From NCBI GenBank assembly GCA_049657775.1, contig JBASNZ010000058.1, forward strand, positions 1 to 45,163: 45,163 nt of DNA. Direction: 5' to 3'. The stretch is from JBASNZ01 sp049657775 (GTDB taxonomy: Bacteria > Actinomycetota > Coriobacteriia > Anaerosomatales > Anaerosomataceae). The position numbers and the translations under genes are program-made. The notes beneath the pieces are model-generated. The model had not been told where the DNA came from and ran no database searches. It saw only the letters and a list, made by a program, of their open reading frames with translations. Positions 31,089-38,322 of this stretch are shown in pieces. Each line of letters begins with the position of its first letter. Position 1 is the stretch's first letter.

Positions 31089-32543
31089 GTGTCCCAGCCT
31101 GTTCGCGTACGCTTCGCCCCTAGCCCGACCGGCCACCTTCATATCGGCGGTGCTCGCACCGCGATCTACAACTGGGCCTTCGCCCGTCACCACGGCGGCG
31201 CGTTCATACTGCGCATCGAGGACACCGACCCCGAGCGGTCCACCGAGGAGAACACGCGGGCCATCATCCGCGCCATGGAGTGGCTCGGGTTGGACTACGA
31301 TGAGGGTCCGGTCGTGGGCGGCGATCACGGCCCCTACTTTCAGACGCAGCGGCTCCCCTCGTATTCCGGGACCCTGGAGCGACTCAAGGCAGTGGGCGCG
31401 GCGTACCCGTGCTTCTGCTCGGCTGAGACACTCGAGTCCAAACGTGAGGCTGCGCGGGCCAAGGGCGGGTTCGCCGGCTACGATCGCACGTGCCGGTCGA
31501 TCGATCCCTCGGAGGCTGCTGAACGCGTGGCGGCTCAGGAGCCCTGCGTGTGGCGGCTCAAGGTGCCTGAGGAACGCGGGGACATCACCTTCATCGACGC
31601 GGTTCGGGGCGAGGTGACGTTCTCGGCCGGGATGGTCGACGACTTCGTTCTCGTGCGAACGGACGGTACGCCTACCTACAACTTCGCCGCCGCGATCGAC
31701 GACGCCACCATGGCCATCACGCATGTCATCCGCGGCGACGATCACCTGTCCAACACCCCCAAGCAGATACTCATCTACGAGGCTCTCGGCGTGCCGGTGC
31801 CCACCTTCGCGCACCTCTCGATGATCTGGGGCGCCGATGGCAAGCGTCTCTCCAAGCGCCACGGCGCCACGTCTGTCGAAGCGTATCGCGAGATGGGATA
31901 CCTTCCTGAGGCGCTCGTGAACTACCTCGCGCTGCTCGGCTGGTCGCTCGACGGCGAGACCACGGTGTTCACGCGCGACACGCTCGCGGAGAACTTCTCG
32001 CTCGAACGGGTGTCGCGCAATCCAGCGATCTTCGATGCAGGGAAGCTCGAGTGGCTGAACGGGCTGTACATCAGGGAGATGCCAGCGGACGAGCTCGCAA
32101 TGCGGATGATGCCGTGGCTCGAAGCGGCGGGTCTCACCGACGCCGTGGACTACGCCCGGCGTCCCGAATGGTACCGCGCGCTCGTGCCGCTCATCGCTGA
32201 GCGTGTGAAGCGCATGACCGATATCGCTCCCGCGGTCGCGTTCCTATTCGCGGATCGGGTCGACCTCGACCCGGAAGCGACGGCGAAGGCGCTCGGGACG
32301 GACGAGGCGCTCGCTGGGTTGGCGGCGGCCTCGGACGCGCTTGCCGCGCTCGCATCGTGGAATGTCGAGTCCATCGAGGCCTGCCTGCGTGAGCTGGCGG
32401 AGTCACGTGGCATCAAGCCGAAGGTGATCTTCCAGGCCATCCGCGTGGCGGTAACGGGATCCACCGTGAGTCCGCCACTCTTCGAATCGCTCGAGCTGCT
32501 GGGTCGTGACACCACCCTCGCGCGGCTGGCAGCTGCCCGCTGA
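31089..32543 (+). CDS. gltX: Glutamyl-tRNA synthetase
   Basis: GltX charges tRNA-Glu. The 484-residue class I synthetase begins SQPVRVRFAPSPTGHLHIGGA, whose HLHIGG is the HIGH motif, and has KRLSKRHGA as the KMSKS motif. The middle block YNFAAAIDDATMAITHVIRG is standard for bacterial GluRS, and the C-terminal helical domain is complete. The GTG start has GGAAGGA upstream. The next features are tRNA-Gln, tRNA-Glu and glnS, an unusually complete Glu/Gln aminoacylation cluster. As GlnRS is present, this enzyme may be the discriminating kind (inference). Confidence 0.96.
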   Translation: MSQPVRVRFAPSPTGHLHIGGARTAIYNWAFARHHGGAFILRIEDTDPERSTEENTRAIIRAMEWLGLDYDEGPVVGGDHGPYFQTQRLPSYSGTLERLKAVGAAYPCFCSAETLESKREAARAKGGFAGYDRTCRSIDPSEAAERVAAQEPCVWRLKVPEERGDITFIDAVRGEVTFSAGMVDDFVLVRTDGTPTYNFAAAIDDATMAITHVIRGDDHLSNTPKQILIYEALGVPVPTFAHLSMIWGADGKRLSKRHGATSVEAYREMGYLPEALVNYLALLGWSLDGETTVFTRDTLAENFSLERVSRNPAIFDAGKLEWLNGLYIREMPADELAMRMMPWLEAAGLTDAVDYARRPEWYRALVPLIAERVKRMTDIAPAVAFLFADRVDLDPEATAKALGTDEALAGLAAASDALAALASWNVESIEACLRELAESRGIKPKVIFQAIRVAVTGSTVSPPLFESLELLGRDTTLARLAAAR

Positions 32544-32596
32544 CGCGGCTGTCGGCGCGACCGTCGCGATCACCCCGTTAGGGCCGGTCACCCAGG

Positions 32597-32626
32597 TTGA
32601 CACCCACGGGGAGCGCACGTTAGCAT
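32597..32626 (+). promoter_or_regulatory. tRNA operon promoter
   Basis: A consensus -35 TTGACA (32597-32602) and TAGCAT (32621-32626), 18 nt apart, lie about 35 nt before the first tRNA. Confidence 0.65.
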
Positions 32627-32660
32627 ACCTATTCGCGCCCCGGTGGCGCTTGGCAAGTAC

Positions 32661-32736
32661 TGGGGTATGGTGTAACTGGCAACACGTCGGATTCTGGTTC
32701 CGAAGAGTCTAGGTTCGAGCCCTAGTACCCCAGCCA
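32661..32736 (+). tRNA. tRNA-Gln, anticodon CTG
   Basis: The cloverleaf closes with acceptor TGGGGTA/TACCCCA, anticodon stem TCGGA/TCCGA around loop TTCTGGT (anticodon CTG, codon CAG), and the T-arm GGTTCGAGCC. Discriminator G and CCA (32734-32736) are encoded. Confidence 0.95.
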
Positions 32737-32740
32737 GTAC

Positions 32741-32816
32741 GGCCCGTTCGTCTAGCGGTTAGGACACCGCCCTCTCAAGGCGGAGATCACGGGTTCGAAT
32801 CCCGTACGGGCTACCA
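32741..32816 (+). tRNA. tRNA-Glu, anticodon CTC
   Basis: Acceptor GGCCCGT pairs with ACGGGCT (one G-U), the anticodon stem CCGCC/GGCGG holds loop CTCTCAA (anticodon CTC, codon GAG), and the T-arm is ACGGG-TTCGAAT-CCCGT. CCA is encoded at 32814-32816. It follows tRNA-Gln by 4 nt. Confidence 0.95.
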
Positions 32817-32824
32817 GATCCATG

Positions 32825-32860
32825 AGCACCCCTCGTCACGCACGAGGGGTGCTTTGTTTG
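32825..32860 (+). terminator. Intrinsic terminator after the tRNA pair
   Basis: A perfect 12-bp stem (AGCACCCCTCGT with its complement, loop CACGC) is followed by TTGTTTG. It ends just before the glnS promoter. Confidence 0.9.
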
Positions 32861-32861
32861 T

Positions 32862-32869
32862 GCTATCCT
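32862..32869 (+). promoter_or_regulatory. Extended -10 before glnS, likely leaderless
   Basis: GCTATCCT with TG in front (TGCTATCCT from 32861) lies 8 nt before the glnS ATG; no ribosome-binding site is present between. Confidence 0.5.
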
Positions 32870-32877
32870 CGGCGACC

Positions 32878-34569
32878 ATGGAGACACACGTGACACCCAC
32901 ACCCGAGAAGAGCGATTTTGTCCGCGATATCGTGGCCGCCGATCTGCGCGACGGGCGGATCAGCGGCGTAGTCACCCGATTTCCCCCGGAACCCAACGGC
33001 TACCTTCACATCGGACATGCCAAGTCGATCTGCCTCAACTTCGGCATCGCGGCCGAGTTCGGTGGCCGATGCCACCTGCGCTTCGACGACACCAACCCGG
33101 TCAAAGAGGAGCAGGAGTACATCGACTCGATCGAGGCCGACGTGCGTTGGCTCGGGTTCGACTGGGGCGAGAACCTGTTCTTCGCCTCGGACTACTTCGA
33201 GCAGCTCTACGAGTGGGCTGTCTACCTCATCGGCCAGGGCAAGGCGTACGTCGATGACCTTTCGGCTGACGAGATCCGCGAGCATCGCGGCACGCTGACG
33301 GAACCAGGTCGCCAAAGCCCCTGGCGCGATCGCTCCGTCGAGGAGAATCTCGACCTGTTCGAGCGCATGCGTGCCGGCGAGTTCCCGGATGGCTCGCGTG
33401 TGGTGCGCGCAAGGATCGACATGTCTGCCGGCAACATCAACTTCCGCGATCCGGTCATGTACCGGATCCTGCACGCGGCGCATCCGCGTACGGGCGATGC
33501 CTGGTGCATCTACCCCTCGTACGACTTCGCACACGGACAGTCGGACGCGATCGAGGGCGTCACGCACTCGATCTGCACGCTCGAGTTCCAGGATCACCGA
33601 CCGCTCTACGACTGGTTCATCGAGAACCTGCCAGTGCCGTCCAGGCCACACCAGTACGAGTTCGCCCGGCTCAACCTTACCCACACGGTGCTCTCCAAGC
33701 GCGTGCTGCTGCGTCTGGTAAAGGAGGGGTACGTCCACGGTTGGGACGACCCCCGCATGCCCACTCTGTCCGGCATTCGTCGTCGTGGCTTCCCCGCCGA
33801 GGGCATCCGTGGGTTCGCCTCGATGATCGGTGTTGCACGGGCCGACAGCGTCGTGGAGATCGAGATGCTCGAGCACGCCGTGCGCGACGTCCTCAATCGC
33901 ACCGCACTTCGGCGGTTTGCGGTTCTCGACCCCATCAAGGTCGTCATAGAGAACTACCCGGAGAGCCAGACCGAGTACATGGATGTCGTTAACAATCCCG
34001 AGGATCCGTCCGCGGGAACACGGTCCGTCCCCTTCTCGCGCGAGCTGTGGATCGAGCGCGAGGACTTCATGGAAGACCCGCCAAAGAAGTTCTTCCGCCT
34101 CTCCCCCGGCCGAGAGGTCCGCTTGCGCTCTGCGTACTTTGTCACGTGTACCGATGTCGTCAAGGACGCAGACGGCAATGTGGTGGAACTGCGGTGCACC
34201 TACGATCCGGCCACCCGCGGTGGGAGCGCACCTGACGACCGTCGGCCAAAGGCGACGCTGCACTGGCTGTCTGCCGCTCACGCGATACCCACCGAGGTCC
34301 GATTGTACGACCACCTCTTCGCAAATCCCTTCCCGGGTTCTGACGGGCGTGACCTATTCGAGGACATCAACCCCGAATCCGAAACGGTGCTGCACGAGTG
34401 TCTCGCGGAGCCGGCTCTCGCGGATGCAGTCGTGGGTGAGACCGTGCAGTTCGAGCGGCTCGGCTACTTCTGTGCCGATCCCGACTCAGCACCCGGTGCC
34501 CCGATCTTCAACAGGACGCTCACGCTCAAGGATGCCTGGGCAAAGGTGCGGGCTCAGGCCGCGGGCTGA
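32878..34569 (+). CDS. glnS: Glutaminyl-tRNA synthetase
   Basis: GlnS charges tRNA-Gln directly. The 563-residue class I enzyme has TRFPPEPNGYLHIGHAKS (HIGH motif), DDTNPVKEEQEYIDSI, and VLSKRVLLRL as the KMSKS motif, followed by a full anticodon-binding beta-barrel region. No N-terminal or C-terminal YqeY-type appendage is seen. The ATG at 32878 lies 8 nt after a TATCCT box and has no ribosome-binding site, so the mRNA may be leaderless. Most actinobacteria use the GatCAB route and lack GlnRS, so transfer is likely in the lineage (inference). Confidence 0.96.
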   Translation: METHVTPTPEKSDFVRDIVAADLRDGRISGVVTRFPPEPNGYLHIGHAKSICLNFGIAAEFGGRCHLRFDDTNPVKEEQEYIDSIEADVRWLGFDWGENLFFASDYFEQLYEWAVYLIGQGKAYVDDLSADEIREHRGTLTEPGRQSPWRDRSVEENLDLFERMRAGEFPDGSRVVRARIDMSAGNINFRDPVMYRILHAAHPRTGDAWCIYPSYDFAHGQSDAIEGVTHSICTLEFQDHRPLYDWFIENLPVPSRPHQYEFARLNLTHTVLSKRVLLRLVKEGYVHGWDDPRMPTLSGIRRRGFPAEGIRGFASMIGVARADSVVEIEMLEHAVRDVLNRTALRRFAVLDPIKVVIENYPESQTEYMDVVNNPEDPSAGTRSVPFSRELWIEREDFMEDPPKKFFRLSPGREVRLRSAYFVTCTDVVKDADGNVVELRCTYDPATRGGSAPDDRRPKATLHWLSAAHAIPTEVRLYDHLFANPFPGSDGRDLFEDINPESETVLHECLAEPALADAVVGETVQFERLGYFCADPDSAPGAPIFNRTLTLKDAWAKVRAQAAG

Positions 34570-34582
34570 TACACTACGTGCC

Positions 34583-34930
34583 AAGGAGTGGGCCAGACGA
34601 CCGCGCACAGTGATGTGTGAGGAAAGTCCGGACTCCACTGGGCAGGGTGCCTGCTAACGGCAGGGCGGCGTGAGCCGACGGAAAGTGCCACAGAAAAGAA
34701 GACTCCCCCGCTCTTCGGAGCGAGGGAAAAGCTGAAACGGTGTGGTAAGAGCGCACCAGCGTCACGGTAACGTGGCGGCTTGGCAAACCCCACCCGGAGC
34801 AAGGGCGAATAGGAGCGGTCAAGGCTGGCCCGGCCGTCGCTCGGGTATGCCCGCGTGAGGTCACCGGTGACGGTGATCCCAGATAGATGGTCGTCCACGA
34901 CAGAATCCGGCTTACCGGCCCACTCCTCAC
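34583..34930 (+). ncRNA. rnpB: RNase P RNA, bacterial type A
   Basis: The ribozyme component that trims tRNA 5' ends. The conserved core GAGGAAAGTCCGGACTCC lies at 34619-34636, GGTAAGAGCGCACCAG near 34744, and the 3' conserved ACAGAATCCGGCTTACCGG near 34900-34918. The P1 helix pairs GGAGTGGGCC at the 5' end with GGCCCACTCC at the 3' end. It starts about 14 nt after glnS and fills the 402-base gap before the next gene. No U-tract terminator is evident at its 3' end. Confidence 0.95.
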
Positions 34931-34971
34931 TCACACCGACACCTCTGCCGGTGACCAGGGGCTTGCCGGTT

Positions 34972-36939
34972 CTAGGCGGTATGGATCCTCTCGCGAACGA
35001 CTCCGGTGAGTGCGCGCCCGTCCATGCCCGCAAGCCGCACGTACTCGGCGCCCGCAGCTCGCGCTATCTCCCGGGCAGCCGTACCGCCTCCGGGTACGGA
35101 GGTGGTATCGATGACGATCGTATTGATGTTGGCGGCCTGAAGTCGCAGCGCCGCGCTCTTCGCGTCCTCCGAGCCAAGTCCGCCGTTGATGCCCACGTTC
35201 GCGCGCCCGTCGGTGACGAGCACGAGCCACGGGATCACGTCGTCGTTGCGGCGGGTCTCGGACTCCAGCACTTCAAGCGAGCGCACGAGTCCGTGGGCCA
35301 GCGGGGTCGCTCCCCCGGTCGGGAGCGAGCGCATCTTCAGTTGTGCGAGCTCCACGCTGCCTGTCGGCGCAAGCACCAGCTCCGCGGACTCGCCGCGGAA
35401 TGCGACAAGCCCGACCCGGTCGCGGCGCTGGTACGCGTCGACGAGCAGTTCGAGGACCGCCGCCTTCGCTGCCTCCATACGGTTCGACGCACCCATGGAG
35501 CCGCTTGCATCCACGCAGAAGACGATCGACGCACCGACCCTCCGCTTGCGCACTTTGTTACGAAGGTCGGATGCCTCGAGCTTGATGGCAAGATCACCCT
35601 CGCGGTCCTTCTGGAACGGAGCGGCCGCTCGAAGCGTCGCGTCGAAAGCGATATCCGGAGTGGCGCCCGCGCGCAAAGGCTCCGAGCGCACGTACCTCCC
35701 GTTACGGTCATCCGAGGTCGTCTCCTGTCGCTTTCCTCCGTTGGAGCGGCGTACGCGATCCACGTCGAGCGAGAGCCGGGTAGCGACTTCCCGGGCACTC
35801 TCCGCACCCGAGGCCTGCTCTATCGCAAGTCTCAAGGCGCCCGCGCCGGAATCAGCTTCCTGGCCCGGGGTTGGCGACTGCGATGCACGTTCGTCGTCAG
35901 ACTCGCCGGCACCGGCCGCGGATAGCGCGCTGAACAGCCGCTCGCGATCGAAACGCTCGTCCTCAAAAGGCGTCTTCCGCATCCTGTGGGCAAGCACCAT
36001 CGGGGCCACCGCCCTGATGTCGGAAGGCGTCACTTCGCGCCGACCGTTGAGCAATGCATAGGCCGCCGCGGCGCGTGCCATGACCAGGTCGGCCCTGTGT
36101 CCATCAACACCCATCGAGGTACACACAGAGGCGATCAAGTACAGCAGATCGTCGTCTAGCTCGAGGTCACCTATGCACCTGCGCGCCTCCGCAAGCCGAA
36201 GTTCGAGCGCGCGCTCTTCGTCGCGCCAGGCACGCGCGAACGCGTCCCCGTCGTCTTCGAATGCCCTGCGGCGGCGCATGACCTCCACGCGTAGTCCCGG
36301 ATCGTCGATACCTTCGACGTCGACACAGAGGCCGAACCGATCGAGCAGCTGAGGTCTGAGTTCGCCTTCCTCGGGATTCATGGTGCCGACCAAGATGAAG
36401 CGCGCCGGATGCGTATGGCGCACTCCTTCGCGCTCGACGACATTGACCCCACTCGCAGCCGCATCGAGCAATGAGTCAACGAGATGGTCATCGAGAAGGT
36501 TGACCTCGTCGATGTAGAGCATGCCGCGGTTGGCCTCGGCAAGCAGGCCGGGTTCGTAGCGGCGCTCGCCCTCTTTGAGCGCGTGCTCCAGATCGAGCGT
36601 GCCCACAACCCGGTCCTCGGTCGCCGAGACCGGAAGGTCCACAAGGCGAGGGCGGCGCTTTGCCCGTGGCAAGGGCTTGTTCTTGGGTATGGCGGCGCAT
36701 GCTTCGCAAAGACTCTGGCGATCGGTCGGATCGCAACCGTAGCGGCAGCCGTCTACGACCTCTATGGGTGGCAGCACCGAGGCGAGCGCGCGAACAGCGG
36801 TGGACTTGGCCGTTCCCTTCTGGCCCCGGATGAGCACGCCGCCGACTCTGGCGTCGATGGCGTTGATGAGCAGGGCGGTCTTTAGGGCGTCCTGCCCCAC
36901 GATGGCGGTAAATGGGAAGTCTCGCCGCTCCGCTGGCAC
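34972..36939 (-). CDS. Fused ChlI/ChlD-type AAA-VWA chelatase subunit
   Basis: This 655-residue protein joins a magnesium/cobalt-chelatase AAA+ module (about 1-330) to a linker rich in acidic and polar residues and a C-terminal von Willebrand A domain. Walker A is GQKGTAKS (39-46), Walker B LYIDE (141-145), the arginine-finger region follows, and the MIDAS motif is DASGSMG. A cysteine pattern, C65-x3-C69-x8-C78-x2-C81, lies in the AAA insert. The GTG at 36939 is chosen because GGAGG lies 9 nt upstream. The large chelatase subunit (ChlH/CobN) is not in the window, so whether the target is cobalt, nickel or something else is open. Confidence 0.88.
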   Translation of the reverse strand: MPAERRDFPFTAIVGQDALKTALLINAIDARVGGVLIRGQKGTAKSTAVRALASVLPPIEVVDGCRYGCDPTDRQSLCEACAAIPKNKPLPRAKRRPRLVDLPVSATEDRVVGTLDLEHALKEGERRYEPGLLAEANRGMLYIDEVNLLDDHLVDSLLDAAASGVNVVEREGVRHTHPARFILVGTMNPEEGELRPQLLDRFGLCVDVEGIDDPGLRVEVMRRRRAFEDDGDAFARAWRDEERALELRLAEARRCIGDLELDDDLLYLIASVCTSMGVDGHRADLVMARAAAAYALLNGRREVTPSDIRAVAPMVLAHRMRKTPFEDERFDRERLFSALSAAGAGESDDERASQSPTPGQEADSGAGALRLAIEQASGAESAREVATRLSLDVDRVRRSNGGKRQETTSDDRNGRYVRSEPLRAGATPDIAFDATLRAAAPFQKDREGDLAIKLEASDLRNKVRKRRVGASIVFCVDASGSMGASNRMEAAKAAVLELLVDAYQRRDRVGLVAFRGESAELVLAPTGSVELAQLKMRSLPTGGATPLAHGLVRSLEVLESETRRNDDVIPWLVLVTDGRANVGINGGLGSEDAKSAALRLQAANINTIVIDTTSVPGGGTAAREIARAAGAEYVRLAGMDGRALTGVVRERIHTA

Positions 36940-36966
36940 GCCGCAATCCCTCCACGAGAACAAACA

Positions 36967-36996
36967 GACCCGCCTACAATATAGTGTAGACGGGTC
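36967..36996 (-). terminator. Intrinsic terminator of the acidic cysteine-tail gene
   Basis: GACCCG(T)CTACA pairs with TGTAG(G)CGGGTC around a 6-nt loop, and the minus strand continues TGTTTGTTC. It lies between the stop of the acidic gene and the start of the chelatase-like gene. Confidence 0.75.
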
Positions 36997-37020
36997 CGCG
37001 TTGTCATCTAGATTTTGTGG

Positions 37021-38166
37021 TTATACGGCTTTCCACTGGAACGCGCCGCACACATCCGGCGTGCTTTGCCCCACCTTCGGACACGTGTTGGAGTAGACGC
37101 AGTCCTCGCACGTGTAGCTGGCGAGTTCCAGATCTCCGGAGATCTCGTACGCACCGGGCAACGGGGAAACCTCAGGAAGCGTCTGGTCCGCCAGGTCACT
37201 GACGGCTTCGTCCGCGACCTCGCGTACCGTTTCGTCCTCATCGGCTGCACTCAACGGTTGCGAAGTGGGTTCCGGCTCATCGTCGCGGACTATCGCCGAC
37301 TCCTGGGCCGAGATCGGTGTCTCGTCGTAGTCGCCCATGATGACCGCTCGCGGCGCAAAGGGGTCCTCGCCGTATGCCGCGGACTGAACGATCAAAGAGT
37401 CGCCGGCGGCGTCGCCGCTCACGGCGGCCTCAAGCGCTTCTGCCAGAAGTTCGTCTTCGTCAGCAGGCGGGACGATGGCGATCTCGTCTGAAACCGCCTC
37501 CGTCTCGATCGGGACCACACCCACGTTCGCCCAGGGCCACTCGGTCGTCCCTTCAGCCGGCGCTTCGACAACGTTGGCCGTCTCGGAATCAACCGAGCCG
37601 ATCGTGAGTGCCGCGATCACGTCGGAGAGATCCTCCTCGGCCTCTCCGGCTTCCTCGACCGGAGCCGCTTCTGCCGCCCCAATGGACCCCGGTGCCACGA
37701 CGCCCTCGTCTTCGAGCGAGGTCGCAGCGCGCTTGAGGGCCCCGGCAAGCGTCGGGGTCGCTTCGTCGTCGAGTGCACCGGCAACGTCCTCCAAGGCCTT
37801 GTCCCCCTCAGACGGTGCCTCCGAATCAACAACCGGCGCCTCCGGAAGACCCTCCTCGGCGGCTACCTCATCGGGCACCGCATCGAGTACCTCCATTACC
37901 TCACCGGTCGTCTCCCACGCACCGGCGGCCGGCTGATCCTTTGCTTCCTCCACGGGCCCGGGAGCCGGCGTGGCCGCGACGACGATCACCACCGGTGTCG
38001 CTCCGGCCATGTCGACGATGTACACATCGCGTCCGCTGACGTCGATGGCTCCGGCCATCGCGAGGGTCTGGATACCTCTGGCCGCATCCTCGCGAGTCTC
38101 GTACTCCTCGGAGCCGAACATCTCGAGCAAGCCGGCCGTGCTACGTCCGACAACGAAGAAACCCAT
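37021..38166 (-). CDS. Acidic protein with C-terminal four-cysteine motif, unknown function
   Basis: I do not recognise a named family. The 381-residue protein has a small folded-looking N-terminal domain (about 1-65, MGFFVVGRSTAGLLEMF...DVYIVDM and a beta stretch TPVVIVV), a long, very acidic and Ala/Pro-rich region (about 66-345) likely disordered, and a conserved-looking tail with C353-x2-C356-x5-C362-x10-C373 ending GAFQWKAV. The cysteine spacing suits a zinc or Fe-S site (inference). There is no signal peptide or membrane helix. GGAG lies 5 nt before the ATG, with a good promoter upstream (38224-38252) and its own terminator, so it is expressed alone. Confidence 0.75.
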   Translation of the reverse strand: MGFFVVGRSTAGLLEMFGSEEYETREDAARGIQTLAMAGAIDVSGRDVYIVDMAGATPVVIVVAATPAPGPVEEAKDQPAAGAWETTGEVMEVLDAVPDEVAAEEGLPEAPVVDSEAPSEGDKALEDVAGALDDEATPTLAGALKRAATSLEDEGVVAPGSIGAAEAAPVEEAGEAEEDLSDVIAALTIGSVDSETANVVEAPAEGTTEWPWANVGVVPIETEAVSDEIAIVPPADEDELLAEALEAAVSGDAAGDSLIVQSAAYGEDPFAPRAVIMGDYDETPISAQESAIVRDDEPEPTSQPLSAADEDETVREVADEAVSDLADQTLPEVSPLPGAYEISGDLELASYTCEDCVYSNTCPKVGQSTPDVCGAFQWKAV

Positions 38167-38223
38167 CTTGTCTCCTTCAATGGCGCCAGTTGGCAGCGGG
38201 ATCGTCTCTCGTAGTTATCGTCC

Positions 38224-38252
38224 ATGCTACGTTCACCGTGTGTGACGGGCAA
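38224..38252 (-). promoter_or_regulatory. Promoter of the acidic cysteine-tail gene
   Basis: TTGCCC (38252-38247) and TAGCAT (38229-38224) are exactly 17 nt apart on the minus strand, about 57 nt before the ATG. Confidence 0.6.
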
Positions 38253-38279
38253 CACACGTCCGTCTCAAGAGCGCTCCTG

Positions 38280-38288
38280 TGGTACCAT
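38280..38288 (+). promoter_or_regulatory. Extended -10 before the exonuclease/GIY-YIG gene
   Basis: TGGTACCAT lies 35 nt before the ATG at 38323; the -35 region is weak. It resembles the elements before def and psiE. Confidence 0.45.
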
Positions 38289-38322
38289 CGATCAGGCCAC
38301 GAATCGCTGGAGACGAAGGAAT

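Noticed and set aside
32863..34314. A 483-codon open frame opposite glnS
   Set aside because: It is antisense to a fully conserved GlnRS and has no family features or ribosome-binding site.
34554..35033. Open frames on both strands across 34554-35033
   Set aside because: The region is RNase P RNA with conserved core blocks; the frames have no protein similarity.
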